Below are positions 1-8,342 of a stretch of 27,150 nucleotides of DNA, piece after piece; within the stretch, counting starts at the first letter, position 1, and every line of letters starts with the position of its first letter. The translations under genes were made by a program, and so were the position numbers. Source of the DNA: Clostridia bacterium (lineage in GTDB: Bacteria; Bacillota_A; Clostridia; RUG12999); the NCBI GenBank assembly GCA_017558425.1, contig JAFYVD010000050.1, forward strand, positions 1-27,150, given 5' to 3'. Below the pieces are notes generated by a model. The model saw nothing but the letters and a program-made list of their open reading frames with translations, made no database searches and was not told the origin of the DNA.

Positions 1-2622
1 GGCGGTGCGGCTGCACCCGTAACTCTTGTTAACGTAATTGACCCGGACGGCAATATTATTGCAAGAGTAAGCATGGACATTGATGATGGCAAAGTTGCAA
101 AAGTTATCAATATCCCCGAAGGAAAAGCAGGTATTTATCAGATCAGCTTCACAGCAGGCAGACAGGGCGACCTCTGCGAAATCGCTGTAAACGGTGCGAA
201 AAGCTGGGGCGTTCGTGGTGAAACTCTGATGATTTACACCGAAACAACACCTAAAACAGGTTATATCTACATTCCCAATTCTTTCAGACACTTAAGCCTT
301 GCTATCGGTGGTCTCGGTGAAACACTCACACTTTCTTCTCTCGATGGTAAAGAAGTTTACAAAACAGAAGAAGCACTCAGATGTGTAGGTTTTGCGGCTA
401 TCGAAACAGATGCATTAAAACCGGGCAGTGTTTACAAAATTGAGGTTGACGAAGATTACAGAGACCTTATCGAAATCTATGGTGCAGGCCGTGTAATTTC
501 TCCTACGGCTGAAATGGCGGCAGACCTCAAAAGCTGTTTTGTTGACGTAACAGACAAATACGGTTCATTCACTCTCGCAGGTCCTCTTCAGGCAAGAGCA
601 AGAGCGAAAATGATTGAAATTTACGAAAAGGCAAACGGCAACTTCACAGTTCCTGCCGACAAACCTTTTGACAAACTTCCTGCAATGGAAGATATAGACA
701 ACCCCATTGCCGAAGCACAGCTTTTCTCAAGCTACTACGGCAGTCTCCAGACAATGGACAACACAATGAACGGTCAGTGCCTTGACCCCTCCAAAATCTG
801 GTTCGGTGCTATTGTTGGTCATAAAGTTGTAAACGGCGAATCTGCTTATAAAGCTACAGACTTCACAAGCGAGGATTTCAACAGCCTTGCATACTTTGGC
901 GCATCTTCAACAGCATTCTCAGGCGCGGCGGCTCTCAACTCCGAGCTTAACGGTTACTATGATGACCCTCAGCTCAGAGACAGACTTGCACTTGCGCAGC
1001 TCTTCACAGTGCTGTATATGACTCAGGAAGGCACAATGCTTGACAATAACGTTAAAAACAGTGCAGGCAGCTGGCACAACGACGGTACAAACTTCCAGTT
1101 CTACAGCTATGCACACGCTTATGGCTATGCAAGAAAAATGATGGACGCGGAAACAAGAGATATCTGTGATACAGCTATCACATCAATGGCTGACCATCAG
1201 CTTTCTGTAAGAGGTCACGGCCCCACAAACCAGGCAGGCATGAACTTCTATGCTACAATGGCTATGTACGAAATCACATATGATGAATATTATCACGAAT
1301 TCCTGAAACGTCAGATGGATGCATATTACTATCCTTCTGCAAGACCTTCCTATCAGGGTCAGACAGCCGCAGGTTATTACCTTGAATCGGGCGGTTGCGA
1401 CGGCTCAAGCTATGCGCTCCACAACGAAGACTTCTTCGCAAGGGTTGCTCATACATATCTTGAACTTCCCGAGGATAAAAGAGATCCCGAATATGTTGCA
1501 AAAATCTATGCGAGCCATAAGAGAAACCTTGACTTTATGGATAAATTCCAGACAGGTTGGGTTGACGGTCTTGACAAAGTTTACGCAACAAACTTCGCTT
1601 CCAGAACAAGATCGGGTCTTGGCGGCGGAAGTGCTTATGTAGCTAACAACTTCCTTATCAATGATATGCCTCAGGCAAGAGCAATCTGGTCCAACAACCC
1701 CAATCCGTCAATTGCTACATCAGCGGTTTATGCAAACACAGACGAAGTTGCTTACACACACCTCAAAAAAGCGTATGACAGATATGACAAATGGTATGGA
1801 CCCGAACAGACAGGTTATCTGGTAGGTGCAACAAGAACTTACGAAATGATGCACGGCGAAAGAGCTGAAAAAGCGGTTCTTCCTTTCGAATACGAAGGCG
1901 ATTATAACGTATGGGATCAGCCCGGCCTTGTAGCACTCAAACACAAAGGAATCTATATGATGTCCTTCTATGACACAACAATTCCCGAAGCACAGAGCTT
2001 TATCTCTCCCAAATCATGGATGGGTGGTGCACCCACATTTACATGGATTGAAGGTCTTGGCTATGCTACATCTTCCGATAAACCTGTAAACTATAACGCA
2101 CTTCCCGGCAACATGCTTCAGATTTACAACAAAATCAATTACAAACCTTACTGGAAGGAAGAAGAATTCATCCACGGAGCTATCGTTGGTACAGACGCTA
2201 ACGGCGAAGTATTCGCTTCCGGTAAAGAACGCTCCAAGCTTACATGGCTTGAAGAAGGAAAATCCTTCAAAATCGGCGGTGTAACACCTATCGAAGGCAA
2301 AGAAATCTCCTGGATTTACGATCTTACAGATGAAGGTGTTGAACTTACAGCAGGCATTGATTCCATCAGCGGTAAAGAAGAATTCTGGATGCAGATTCCT
2401 ATCGTTGACCAGAGTGTTAAAAATGCTGAATTTAAAGTAACTCACGAAAACGGCAAACTTGTCAGCGAATACAAAGGCAAGAAAATGATTATCACATGGG
2501 ATGCTTCTCTTGAATACAAGATGAACGACCATCAGCCTGAAAACAAAGTTCGTACACAGGTGCTGAAAATCAAGCTTCCTGCAGACAGCTGCAAAGCAAC
2601 AATCAAAATTGTTGCCGAATAA
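1..2622 (+). CDS. Large secreted surface protein, paralog of the next gene (5'-truncated by window edge)
   Basis: The reading frame is open from base 1, so the gene starts upstream; 873 codons are visible before the TAA. Aligned with the complete downstream paralog, about 230 N-terminal residues are missing, presumably a signal peptide and an SLH-like region. The visible part begins in a beta-rich module containing VIDPDGNIIARV. A long, probably alpha-helical middle follows, with conserved blocks such as GPTNQAGMNFY, ESGGCDG, LHNEDFF and FASRTRSGLGGG, and then a beta-rich C-terminus from about DQPGLVALKHKG onward. The order helical toroid then beta-sandwich is typical of several polysaccharide lyase families (for example heparinase II/III-like), which suggests carbohydrate binding or cleavage. 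I could not identify catalytic residues or name a family. A hairpin terminator follows the stop, so this gene and its paralog are probably separately transcribed. Confidence 0.85.
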   Translation, partial: GGAAAPVTLVNVIDPDGNIIARVSMDIDDGKVAKVINIPEGKAGIYQISFTAGRQGDLCEIAVNGAKSWGVRGETLMIYTETTPKTGYIYIPNSFRHLSLAIGGLGETLTLSSLDGKEVYKTEEALRCVGFAAIETDALKPGSVYKIEVDEDYRDLIEIYGAGRVISPTAEMAADLKSCFVDVTDKYGSFTLAGPLQARARAKMIEIYEKANGNFTVPADKPFDKLPAMEDIDNPIAEAQLFSSYYGSLQTMDNTMNGQCLDPSKIWFGAIVGHKVVNGESAYKATDFTSEDFNSLAYFGASSTAFSGAAALNSELNGYYDDPQLRDRLALAQLFTVLYMTQEGTMLDNNVKNSAGSWHNDGTNFQFYSYAHAYGYARKMMDAETRDICDTAITSMADHQLSVRGHGPTNQAGMNFYATMAMYEITYDEYYHEFLKRQMDAYYYPSARPSYQGQTAAGYYLESGGCDGSSYALHNEDFFARVAHTYLELPEDKRDPEYVAKIYASHKRNLDFMDKFQTGWVDGLDKVYATNFASRTRSGLGGGSAYVANNFLINDMPQARAIWSNNPNPSIATSAVYANTDEVAYTHLKKAYDRYDKWYGPEQTGYLVGATRTYEMMHGERAEKAVLPFEYEGDYNVWDQPGLVALKHKGIYMMSFYDTTIPEAQSFISPKSWMGGAPTFTWIEGLGYATSSDKPVNYNALPGNMLQIYNKINYKPYWKEEEFIHGAIVGTDANGEVFASGKERSKLTWLEEGKSFKIGGVTPIEGKEISWIYDLTDEGVELTAGIDSISGKEEFWMQIPIVDQSVKNAEFKVTHENGKLVSEYKGKKMIITWDASLEYKMNDHQPENKVRTQVLKIKLPADSCKATIKIVAE

Positions 2623-2655
2623 AAATAGGGAAGTATAGTAAAATTTAATAAAAAT

Positions 2656-2706
2656 GCCCTGTGCTTATAGTCAAAATTGCAGATTGACAAAGTGCAGGGC
2701 TTTTTT
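2656..2706 (+). terminator. Rho-independent terminator after first paralog
   Basis: The arm GCCCTGTGCTT (2656-2666) pairs with AAGTGCAGGGC (2690-2700) using two G-T wobbles. A 23-base loop separates the arms and a run of six T follows. The right arm lies inside the spacer of the promoter for the next gene. Confidence 0.75.
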
Positions 2707-2713
2707 GTATAAT
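2684..2713 (+). promoter_or_regulatory. Consensus sigma-A promoter for the second paralog
   Basis: TTGACA (2684-2689), an 18-base spacer, and TATAAT (2708-2713). Both hexamers match consensus exactly. The promoter lies about 35 bases before the start codon at 2747, and AGGAGG (2736-2741) is the ribosome site. The spacer contains the right arm and T-tract of the upstream terminator. Confidence 0.8.
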
Positions 2714-2746
2714 ATTTGTAAGAAAATATATTTTTAGGAGGATATT

Positions 2747-5700
2747 ATGAAAATAATCAGCAAAATACTTGTTGTTGCAATGATATTTTCTGTGATGTCA
2801 TCTGTTTGCGGTTTTGCGGCAGACTATGTTAAAACAGATATTATCAATGCGGTTGCAGAAGAAAAAATCTGGACAAGCGGAAGATTTGACCCTGCAAAAG
2901 AAATTACAGGCGCTCAGCTTGCCGATATGATGAACATTGCCCTTGGAATCACAAATGCGGCAGAATTTATTCCTGCCTATTCCGACGGCAAAGCGGTAAC
3001 CAGAGCAGAGCTTGCAATTGCGGCGGACAAAGCCGGATTTGCAAAGGTGAAAGGTTACGGAAACAGAAAATATTACAGAGATATTTATACTGATACCGAC
3101 GCTCTTTCGGATGCAGAGTTCCAGAGTGTGTCCAATGCTGTTTTTTATGGTACTGTAATTGCACTTTCGGGCAAAAAATTTGCTCCCGAACAGAACGCTA
3201 CCTGCTTTGAAGCGGCAAAAGCGGTTCTTACTCTTAAAAGTATGGCAAAAGAATTTGGTGCCTACAGTGTGAAGGATGTAGAATCCTTTGACGCCAAAAA
3301 GTTTGATGTATATCAGAAGGGCATACTCCGCACACATACAGGTATTGCGGGCTTTGGCATTGTTGCAAGATTTGACGGTGCTCCCGGAGACATTTATGTT
3401 GCAAGAACCACAGAGCAACCTCTGTTGGAAGCACAGCTTGGCAACGCAGCAGCTCCGGTATCCCTTGTTAGAGTTATCGACCCGGACGGCAACATTGTTG
3501 CAAGAGTGAATCTTGATTATGTAAAATCCGGTAAAATGGAAAAAATTATTTCGGTTACAGAAGGCAAACCCGGTATTTATCAGATAAGCTTTACTAACGG
3601 CAGAGACGGAGACCTTTGCGAAATTGCAATCAGCGGTGCGAAAAGCTGGGGCGTTCGTGGCGAACATTCTTTCACATTTACAGAGACAACTCCCAAAACA
3701 AGCTATGTTTACATTCCCAAAATGGCAAAACATTTCAGCCTTGCAACAGGTGGCCCCGATGATAAGCTTACCGTTACGGCTTCAAACGGGGAAAAGTTTG
3801 ATTTGACATATGCTATGAGAGAATCCACAATGCAGGCAATTGAAATTGAAGCTCCCATAGTTGACAGTGTCTACGAAATTAAAACAACAGACGATTTTAG
3901 AAATTACTTTGAAATCCGTGGAGTTTCTCAGCTTCTCAGCCCCACAGAGGAAATGGCAATGGACCTTAAAGGTGGCTTTGTTGAAGTGGAAGACGAATAT
4001 GCATCATGGATGCTTGCAGGTCCTCTTCAGGCGAGAGCAAGAGCTAAAATGGTGGAAATTTATGAAAAAGCATTAGGTAATTTTGATGTAACCGTTGATA
4101 TGCCCTATGCAGATCTTCCGGCGTTTGAAGATATTGACAATCCTATAGCTGAAGCACAGCTTTATTCTACATATTACGCATCGCTCCCTGCGCTTGATAC
4201 AATGCTGCGCAGTCAGTGTCTTGAACCTGCTAACCCCTATTTTGGTATGCTTGTAGGATTTAAAATGGTGAGAGGCGAATCAGCTTATCCTACAAATACT
4301 TTCCTGTCGGAATATTATAACATTAATATGTTTGGTTCAACCACAAACGTGTTCACAGGAGCACTTTCTCTCAACTCACAGCTTAACGGATTCTATGACG
4401 ACCCGCAGCTGAGAGACAGAGTGGCACTTGCTCAGCTTTCCTGCGTAATGAATATGACTCAGGACGGCGACATCATTGACTCGGGCGACCCGGCAAAGGA
4501 TGCAGGTGACTATTACCTCACATATACAAACTTCAAATTCCCCGATTGGGCTAATGCATATTACAGCGTAAGAAAAATGCTCGACATTGAAACCAGAGAA
4601 ATCTGCGACACAGCTCTTATGACTGTGGCAGACAAACAGGTTGCAATGAGAGGTCAGGGCCCCACAAACCAGTCGGCAATGAACTTCTATGGCACAATGG
4701 CTATGTACGAAGCAACAGGCGATGAGGCATATCACGAATTCTTCAAACGCCAGGTTGATGTGTATATGTACCCCAATGCAAGACCTGCATATCAGGGTCA
4801 GGCAGAACCCGGTTATTACCTTGAAGCGGGCGGCTGCGACGGTCACAGTTATCAGCTCCACAACGAAGATTTCTTCTCAAGAGCAATGCTTGCATATTTT
4901 GACCTGCCGACAGAAATGCAGGATCCCGCAACAGTTGCAAAGCTTAAAGCTGCTTCGGAAAGAAACCTTAACTTTATGGACAAATGGGAAACCGGTTGGG
5001 TGGACGGTCTTGAACCTGTATACGCAACAAACTTTGCCTCCAGAACAAGATCAGGTCTTGGCGGAAACAGTGCGTACATTGCAAACAACTTCCTCATCAA
5101 CCATATGCCTCAGGCAAGAGCTATCTGGTCAAACGACCAGACAGGCACAGCGATAATTCTAACTTCCGCTGCATATGCAAACTCTCACGAAAAAGCATAT
5201 GAACACCTTAAAAAGCTCTACCCCAAATATGATAAATATTATATTGACACCAGAAATGTCGGCAACTCGCTTATGTACGAGGAAATGCACGAACCTCTGG
5301 CAGAAAATGTGACACTTCCGTATCAGACAGAAGGGGACTACAACGTTTGGGATCAGCCCGGTCTTGTAGCACTGAAACATAAAGGAATCTATATGGTGTC
5401 CTTCTATGATAACAAAATCCCCAAAACAATCAGTGCAGTTTCTCCCAAAGTATGGCAGGGGGGAGCGCCCACATTTACATGGATTGACGGACTTGGCTAT
5501 GCTACATCTTCTGATAAACCCGTAAACTATAATGCTCTTCCCGGTAATATGATGCAGATTAAGAGTGCAATCAATTACAAACCTTACTGGAAGGAAGAAG
5601 AATTCATCCATGGTGCTATCGTAGGTACAGATGCTGACGGAAATGTGTTTGCTTCCGGTAAAGAACGCTCCGAACTTACATGGATTGAAGAAGGTAAAAA

Positions 5701-6058
5701 ATTTGAAATCGGCGGTGTAACACCTATCGAAGGCAAAGAAATCTCCTGGATTTACGACCTTACAGATGAAGGTGTTGAAATCACAGCAGGTATTGACTCC
5801 ATCAGCGGCAAAGAAGAATTCTGGATGCAGATTCCTGTCGTTGACCAGAGTGTTAAAAATGCTGAATTTAAAGTAACTCACGAAAACGGCAAACTTGTCA
5901 GCGAATACAAAGGCAAGAAAATGATTATCAAATGGGATGCTTCTCTTGAATACAAGATGAACGACCACCAGCCTGAAAACAAAGTTCGTACACAAGTGCT
6001 GAAAATCAAGCTTCCTGCGGATAGCTGCAAAGCAACAATCAAAATAGTTGCCGAATAA
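2747..6058 (+). CDS. Large secreted SLH-like surface protein, possible polysaccharide-active protein
   Basis: This is a 1103-residue protein. Residues 1-24 form a signal peptide (Lys-rich start, hydrophobic core, likely cleavage after GFA). Residues about 30-180 resemble degenerate S-layer homology repeats, with blocks such as ITGAQLADMMNIALGI, VTRAELAIAADKAGF and YRDI; SLH domains usually anchor proteins to secondary wall polymers. A beta-rich module follows (about 195-350), then a long probably helical region (about 380-850) with GPTNQSAMNFY, EAGGCDG, LHNEDFF and FASRTRSGLGG, then a beta-rich C-terminal region. The layout resembles secreted lyases with an alpha-toroid plus beta-sandwich, but that is inference and no active site was recognised. 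The start is set by AGGAGG six bases upstream and by the signal peptide. It is a tandem duplicate of the upstream gene, with a nearly identical 3' end. Confidence 0.9.
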   Translation: MKIISKILVVAMIFSVMSSVCGFAADYVKTDIINAVAEEKIWTSGRFDPAKEITGAQLADMMNIALGITNAAEFIPAYSDGKAVTRAELAIAADKAGFAKVKGYGNRKYYRDIYTDTDALSDAEFQSVSNAVFYGTVIALSGKKFAPEQNATCFEAAKAVLTLKSMAKEFGAYSVKDVESFDAKKFDVYQKGILRTHTGIAGFGIVARFDGAPGDIYVARTTEQPLLEAQLGNAAAPVSLVRVIDPDGNIVARVNLDYVKSGKMEKIISVTEGKPGIYQISFTNGRDGDLCEIAISGAKSWGVRGEHSFTFTETTPKTSYVYIPKMAKHFSLATGGPDDKLTVTASNGEKFDLTYAMRESTMQAIEIEAPIVDSVYEIKTTDDFRNYFEIRGVSQLLSPTEEMAMDLKGGFVEVEDEYASWMLAGPLQARARAKMVEIYEKALGNFDVTVDMPYADLPAFEDIDNPIAEAQLYSTYYASLPALDTMLRSQCLEPANPYFGMLVGFKMVRGESAYPTNTFLSEYYNINMFGSTTNVFTGALSLNSQLNGFYDDPQLRDRVALAQLSCVMNMTQDGDIIDSGDPAKDAGDYYLTYTNFKFPDWANAYYSVRKMLDIETREICDTALMTVADKQVAMRGQGPTNQSAMNFYGTMAMYEATGDEAYHEFFKRQVDVYMYPNARPAYQGQAEPGYYLEAGGCDGHSYQLHNEDFFSRAMLAYFDLPTEMQDPATVAKLKAASERNLNFMDKWETGWVDGLEPVYATNFASRTRSGLGGNSAYIANNFLINHMPQARAIWSNDQTGTAIILTSAAYANSHEKAYEHLKKLYPKYDKYYIDTRNVGNSLMYEEMHEPLAENVTLPYQTEGDYNVWDQPGLVALKHKGIYMVSFYDNKIPKTISAVSPKVWQGGAPTFTWIDGLGYATSSDKPVNYNALPGNMMQIKSAINYKPYWKEEEFIHGAIVGTDADGNVFASGKERSELTWIEEGKKFEIGGVTPIEGKEISWIYDLTDEGVEITAGIDSISGKEEFWMQIPVVDQSVKNAEFKVTHENGKLVSEYKGKKMIIKWDASLEYKMNDHQPENKVRTQVLKIKLPADSCKATIKIVAE

Positions 6059-6064
6059 AATAAT

Positions 6065-6102
6065 GGCTGTAAAAAACCAAAGTTTTTTACAGCCACTTTT
6101 TT
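6065..6102 (+). terminator. Strong hairpin terminator, probably bidirectional
   Basis: GGCTGTAAAAAAC (6065-6077) pairs perfectly with GTTTTTTACAGCC (6082-6094) around a CAAA loop, and a T-run follows. On the minus strand the hairpin is followed by a T-rich tail, so it can also end the convergent transporter gene. Confidence 0.88.
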
Positions 6103-6107
6103 GCTAT

Positions 6108-6983
6108 TTAACTGCCGACGACAAAGGATAAAATTGCGAGAGCTACCGAAATTTTGCCGGCGTTTGACAGTTTTTCTTTGAAAATGAAATTGGAAATAAG
6201 TGCATTGCCTAACAGTCCGAGGGATGCGGTGAGCACCGAGTAGAGCGAAACGTCCAAAAGTGCAAGTGCCGCTACCGACAGATAAGAGGTGAAAAGTGAA
6301 AGGATTGTCCTTGTTGAACTGTTTATCAGTATGGGGGTTGAAACTCGCTCAAACCCAACAGATTTGCGGTTTTTTAAATATATTGTTACCACACCTGTAA
6401 GACAGATGATAAACATAAAAACGTTTGTCAGGAAGAAATAAGACAGTTCATCGGTGGTGTTGGGGTTCTGGGTATAAATCTTATTTAAAATATTGGGAAG
6501 ACCCGAGAAAATAAAATAAACAACCAGAAACCATACAAAACGGATGTCGGTCTGTTTGAAAACGTCTTTTGCTACAGGCAAGATTGCCGCTGTGAGTATT
6601 AAAACCGCAGAAGCTACCAACTTCAGACTTAATGGTTCCCCGCCGAAAATCACACCGAATAAAAGAGGTGTAATTATGCTACCGCTTGTGCTTATTATGG
6701 CAGAAAGGGTTATGGAGATTCGGGAGTATGAATAGATCATAAAAAATAGGCTGAAAGTTGCCAGAGTCCCGTAACACGCCGAAAAAACAAGAACGGTGGG
6801 GTTGTAATTTACTTTAAAACCATTTGCCGCCCAAAGACAGACACACGCCACCACAGCACTTGCGAGGTTTGCCTGAAACATATTGGATGCGGTAGGTTTG
6901 ATGCCAAGCTGAAGCTTTTTGCCGAGGTATAGCATCAGCATAGAGATGGACTGCATCAACAAAAGCATTATATATGGATTCAT
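6108..6983 (-). CDS. EamA/DMT-family membrane transporter
   Basis: This 291-residue protein is almost entirely hydrophobic, with about ten predicted transmembrane helices in two similar halves. That is the size and layout of drug/metabolite transporters (EamA fold), which move small solutes, amino acids or metabolites across the inner membrane, often outward. The second half shows the typical pattern of a conserved hinge followed by LDVSLYSVLTASLGLLG and a terminal ISNFIFKEKLSNAGK helix pair. The substrate cannot be read from sequence. The start at 6983 is preceded by AGAAAGGTGA. The gene is divergent from an AraC-type regulator, and the two promoters interleave, which makes that regulator the likely controller of this transporter. 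Confidence 0.85.
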   Translation of the reverse strand: MNPYIMLLLMQSISMLMLYLGKKLQLGIKPTASNMFQANLASAVVACVCLWAANGFKVNYNPTVLVFSACYGTLATFSLFFMIYSYSRISITLSAIISTSGSIITPLLFGVIFGGEPLSLKLVASAVLILTAAILPVAKDVFKQTDIRFVWFLVVYFIFSGLPNILNKIYTQNPNTTDELSYFFLTNVFMFIICLTGVVTIYLKNRKSVGFERVSTPILINSSTRTILSLFTSYLSVAALALLDVSLYSVLTASLGLLGNALISNFIFKEKLSNAGKISVALAILSFVVGS

Positions 6984-7013
6984 AAAAAGTCACCTTTCTT
7001 TAATTTCAAAACA

Positions 7014-7042
7014 ATTTTAACACTTTTCTATTTACAAAGCAA
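7014..7042 (-). promoter_or_regulatory. Promoter of the EamA transporter gene
   Basis: On the minus strand, TTGCTT (7042-7037) is followed by a 17-base spacer and TAAAAT (7019-7014). Its -35 box directly abuts the -35 box of the oppositely directed promoter of the regulator gene. Confidence 0.55.
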
Positions 7043-7059
7043 GACAAAAATGTTAAAAT
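7031..7059 (+). promoter_or_regulatory. Promoter of the AraC-type regulator gene
   Basis: TTTACA (7031-7036), a 17-base spacer, and TAAAAT (7054-7059). Transcription would begin near 7066, so the ATG at 7061 cannot be the start from this promoter. This supports translation from the ATG at 7091. Confidence 0.55.
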
Positions 7060-7090
7060 TATGGCAATATCATTGCAGGATGGTGAAAAT

Positions 7091-7849
7091 ATGGAAATTT
7101 TTGACCAATATCTCGTGAAAAGGGAGGGGGATTTGAATTGCATTTTGCATATCAATCCTGAACTTGAAATAATTTGCGTGGAAAAAGGAAGTGTCATGGT
7201 GAAATGTGATGACACCGAGGTGACAGTGAATGAAAATCAGGCGGTATTGGTATTGCCATACCGATTGCACGGGGTAACTATGGAGAGGAAAAGCAAGGCG
7301 TTTGTCCTGATGTTTTCGCCGAATATTCTTGGTGATTTTTACGACCAATATAAAGCACTGGATATGAAAAAACACGTTTTTGATTTGCCAAAAGAATTGA
7401 GACAATATATGAAATTCGCTATTGCGGAAGCAATGGAAAATATGACGGTTTTCAACGTGAAAAGCTTGTTTTTTCCGCTTGTCAGCGCCTATCTTAAAAA
7501 TAACGAAGCGGTTGTTTCAAAAAATAACACAGCCAGCGTGCTGATTAGAAAAGTTGCGGAATTTGTGGCTGAAAATTTCAAGGAAGATATTTCGATAGAT
7601 GATGCGGCAGAAGCTGTCGGTGAAGGACGAGCAAAGCTGAGTGCACTTTTAAAAGAACGTGCAGGGGTGAGTTTTGGTGATTTTCTTAACATTGTCAGGG
7701 CTCAGAAAGCTCGCGGGATTGTGGAATTTACCGAGCAACCCATTACTGAAATTGCATACTATTGCGGTTTTGGGAGCGTTAGAAATTTCAACCGTGTTTT
7801 TCAAAGCGTTTTCGGATGTTCGCCAAGTGAATTGAGAAAAAGCAAATGA
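7091..7849 (+). CDS. AraC-family transcriptional regulator
   Basis: The protein has 252 residues when read from the ATG at 7091. The N-terminal about 95 residues have the pattern of a cupin-type ligand-binding domain (HINPELEIICVEKGSVMV, then LPYRLHGV). The C-terminal about 95 residues hold two helix-turn-helix units, ISIDDAAEAVGEGRAKLSAL and ITEIAYYCGFGSVRNFNRVF, followed by GCSPSELR. This is the canonical AraC/XylS DNA-binding domain. A longer start at 7061 is possible by reading frame but overlaps the likely transcription start; AGGATGG precedes 7091. The divergent neighbour is an EamA transporter, which suggests that the regulator senses a small molecule exported or imported by it. The ligand is unknown. 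Confidence 0.9.
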   Translation: MEIFDQYLVKREGDLNCILHINPELEIICVEKGSVMVKCDDTEVTVNENQAVLVLPYRLHGVTMERKSKAFVLMFSPNILGDFYDQYKALDMKKHVFDLPKELRQYMKFAIAEAMENMTVFNVKSLFFPLVSAYLKNNEAVVSKNNTASVLIRKVAEFVAENFKEDISIDDAAEAVGEGRAKLSALLKERAGVSFGDFLNIVRAQKARGIVEFTEQPITEIAYYCGFGSVRNFNRVFQSVFGCSPSELRKSK

Positions 7850-7872
7850 AGGCATTTTTTTGCGGATTTTTG

Positions 7873-7902
7873 TTGACAGAATGCGATGATTTATAGTAAA
7901 AT
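7873..7902 (+). promoter_or_regulatory. Promoter of the mscL operon
   Basis: TTGACA (7873-7878), an 18-base spacer, and TAAAAT (7897-7902), lying 29 bases before the mscL start. This is the only clear promoter seen ahead of the six-gene run that ends with dprA. Confidence 0.65.
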
Positions 7903-7931
7903 ATATGTATTACATAAGAAGGGATGATATT

Positions 7932-8342
7932 ATGAAATTTTTTAAAGAATTCAAAGAATTTGCAATGAAAGGCAACGTTGTTGATATGGCTGTCGGTGTT
8001 ATTATCGGTGGTGCGTTCGGCAAAATCGTTACCTCGCTGGTAAATGATATCGTTATGCCTGCTATCAGCCTTATTACAGGCAAAGTAAATGTTGCCGAAA
8101 TGGCGTATGTTATGGGCGCAAAAGCTGACGGAACAGAAATCGCTCTCAAATACGGTGCTTTTCTGCAGAACATCATTGATTTTCTTATAATTGCATTCAG
8201 CATATTTGTTGTAATTAAACTTATGTCCAAACTTCACAAGAAAAAGGTGGAAGAAGCTCCTGAGGCTCCTGCTGAACCCGAACCGTCTGCAGAAGAAAAA
8301 CTTCTGACAGAAATCAGAGATTTACTTAAAGAGGGAAAATAA
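7932..8342 (+). CDS. mscL: Large-conductance mechanosensitive channel MscL
   Basis: This 136-residue protein is the usual size for MscL. It is a homo-oligomeric inner-membrane channel that opens under membrane tension and releases solutes during osmotic downshock. The N-terminal amphipathic stretch ([12 protein letters not shown]) is followed by the hallmark first helix [20 protein letters not shown]. There is a periplasmic loop, a second helix ([17 protein letters not shown]) and a charged C-terminal helix ending [14 protein letters not shown] ([16 protein letters not shown]). The ATG at 7932 is chosen over the in-frame ATG at 7905 because AAGAAGG lies just upstream and because conserved MscL sequence begins there. 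The stop overlaps the start of the next gene (TAATG), so translation is probably coupled. Confidence 0.95.
   Translation: MKFFKEFKEFAMKGNVVDMAVGVIIGGAFGKIVTSLVNDIVMPAISLITGKVNVAEMAYVMGAKADGTEIALKYGAFLQNIIDFLIIAFSIFVVIKLMSKLHKKKVEEAPEAPAEPEPSAEEKLLTEIRDLLKEGK

Larger units (their letters stand above)
7013..7060. repeat. 10-bp inverted repeat in the divergent promoter region
   Basis: AATTTTAACA (7013-7022) is the exact reverse complement of TGTTAAAATT (7051-7060), 28 bases apart. Each arm contains the -10 box of one of the two divergent promoters. It may partly reflect promoter sequence alone, or be a binding site for the neighbouring regulator. Confidence 0.6.

Noticed and set aside
2014..2532. 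172-codon open frame on the minus strand within the first paralog
   Set aside because: It lies fully antisense to a well supported gene, has no ribosome site or family pattern, and a similar antisense frame occurs at 5159-5995 in the paralog, as expected from shared codon bias.
2798..3733. 311-codon minus-strand open frame inside the second paralog
   Set aside because: The Cys/Phe/Asn-rich composition is typical of an antisense shadow, and the plus-strand signal-peptide gene explains the sequence.
7061..7090. ATG at 7061 as the start of the AraC-type regulator
   Set aside because: It lies one base after the -10 box and before the expected transcript start; the ATG at 7091 has a better ribosome site.
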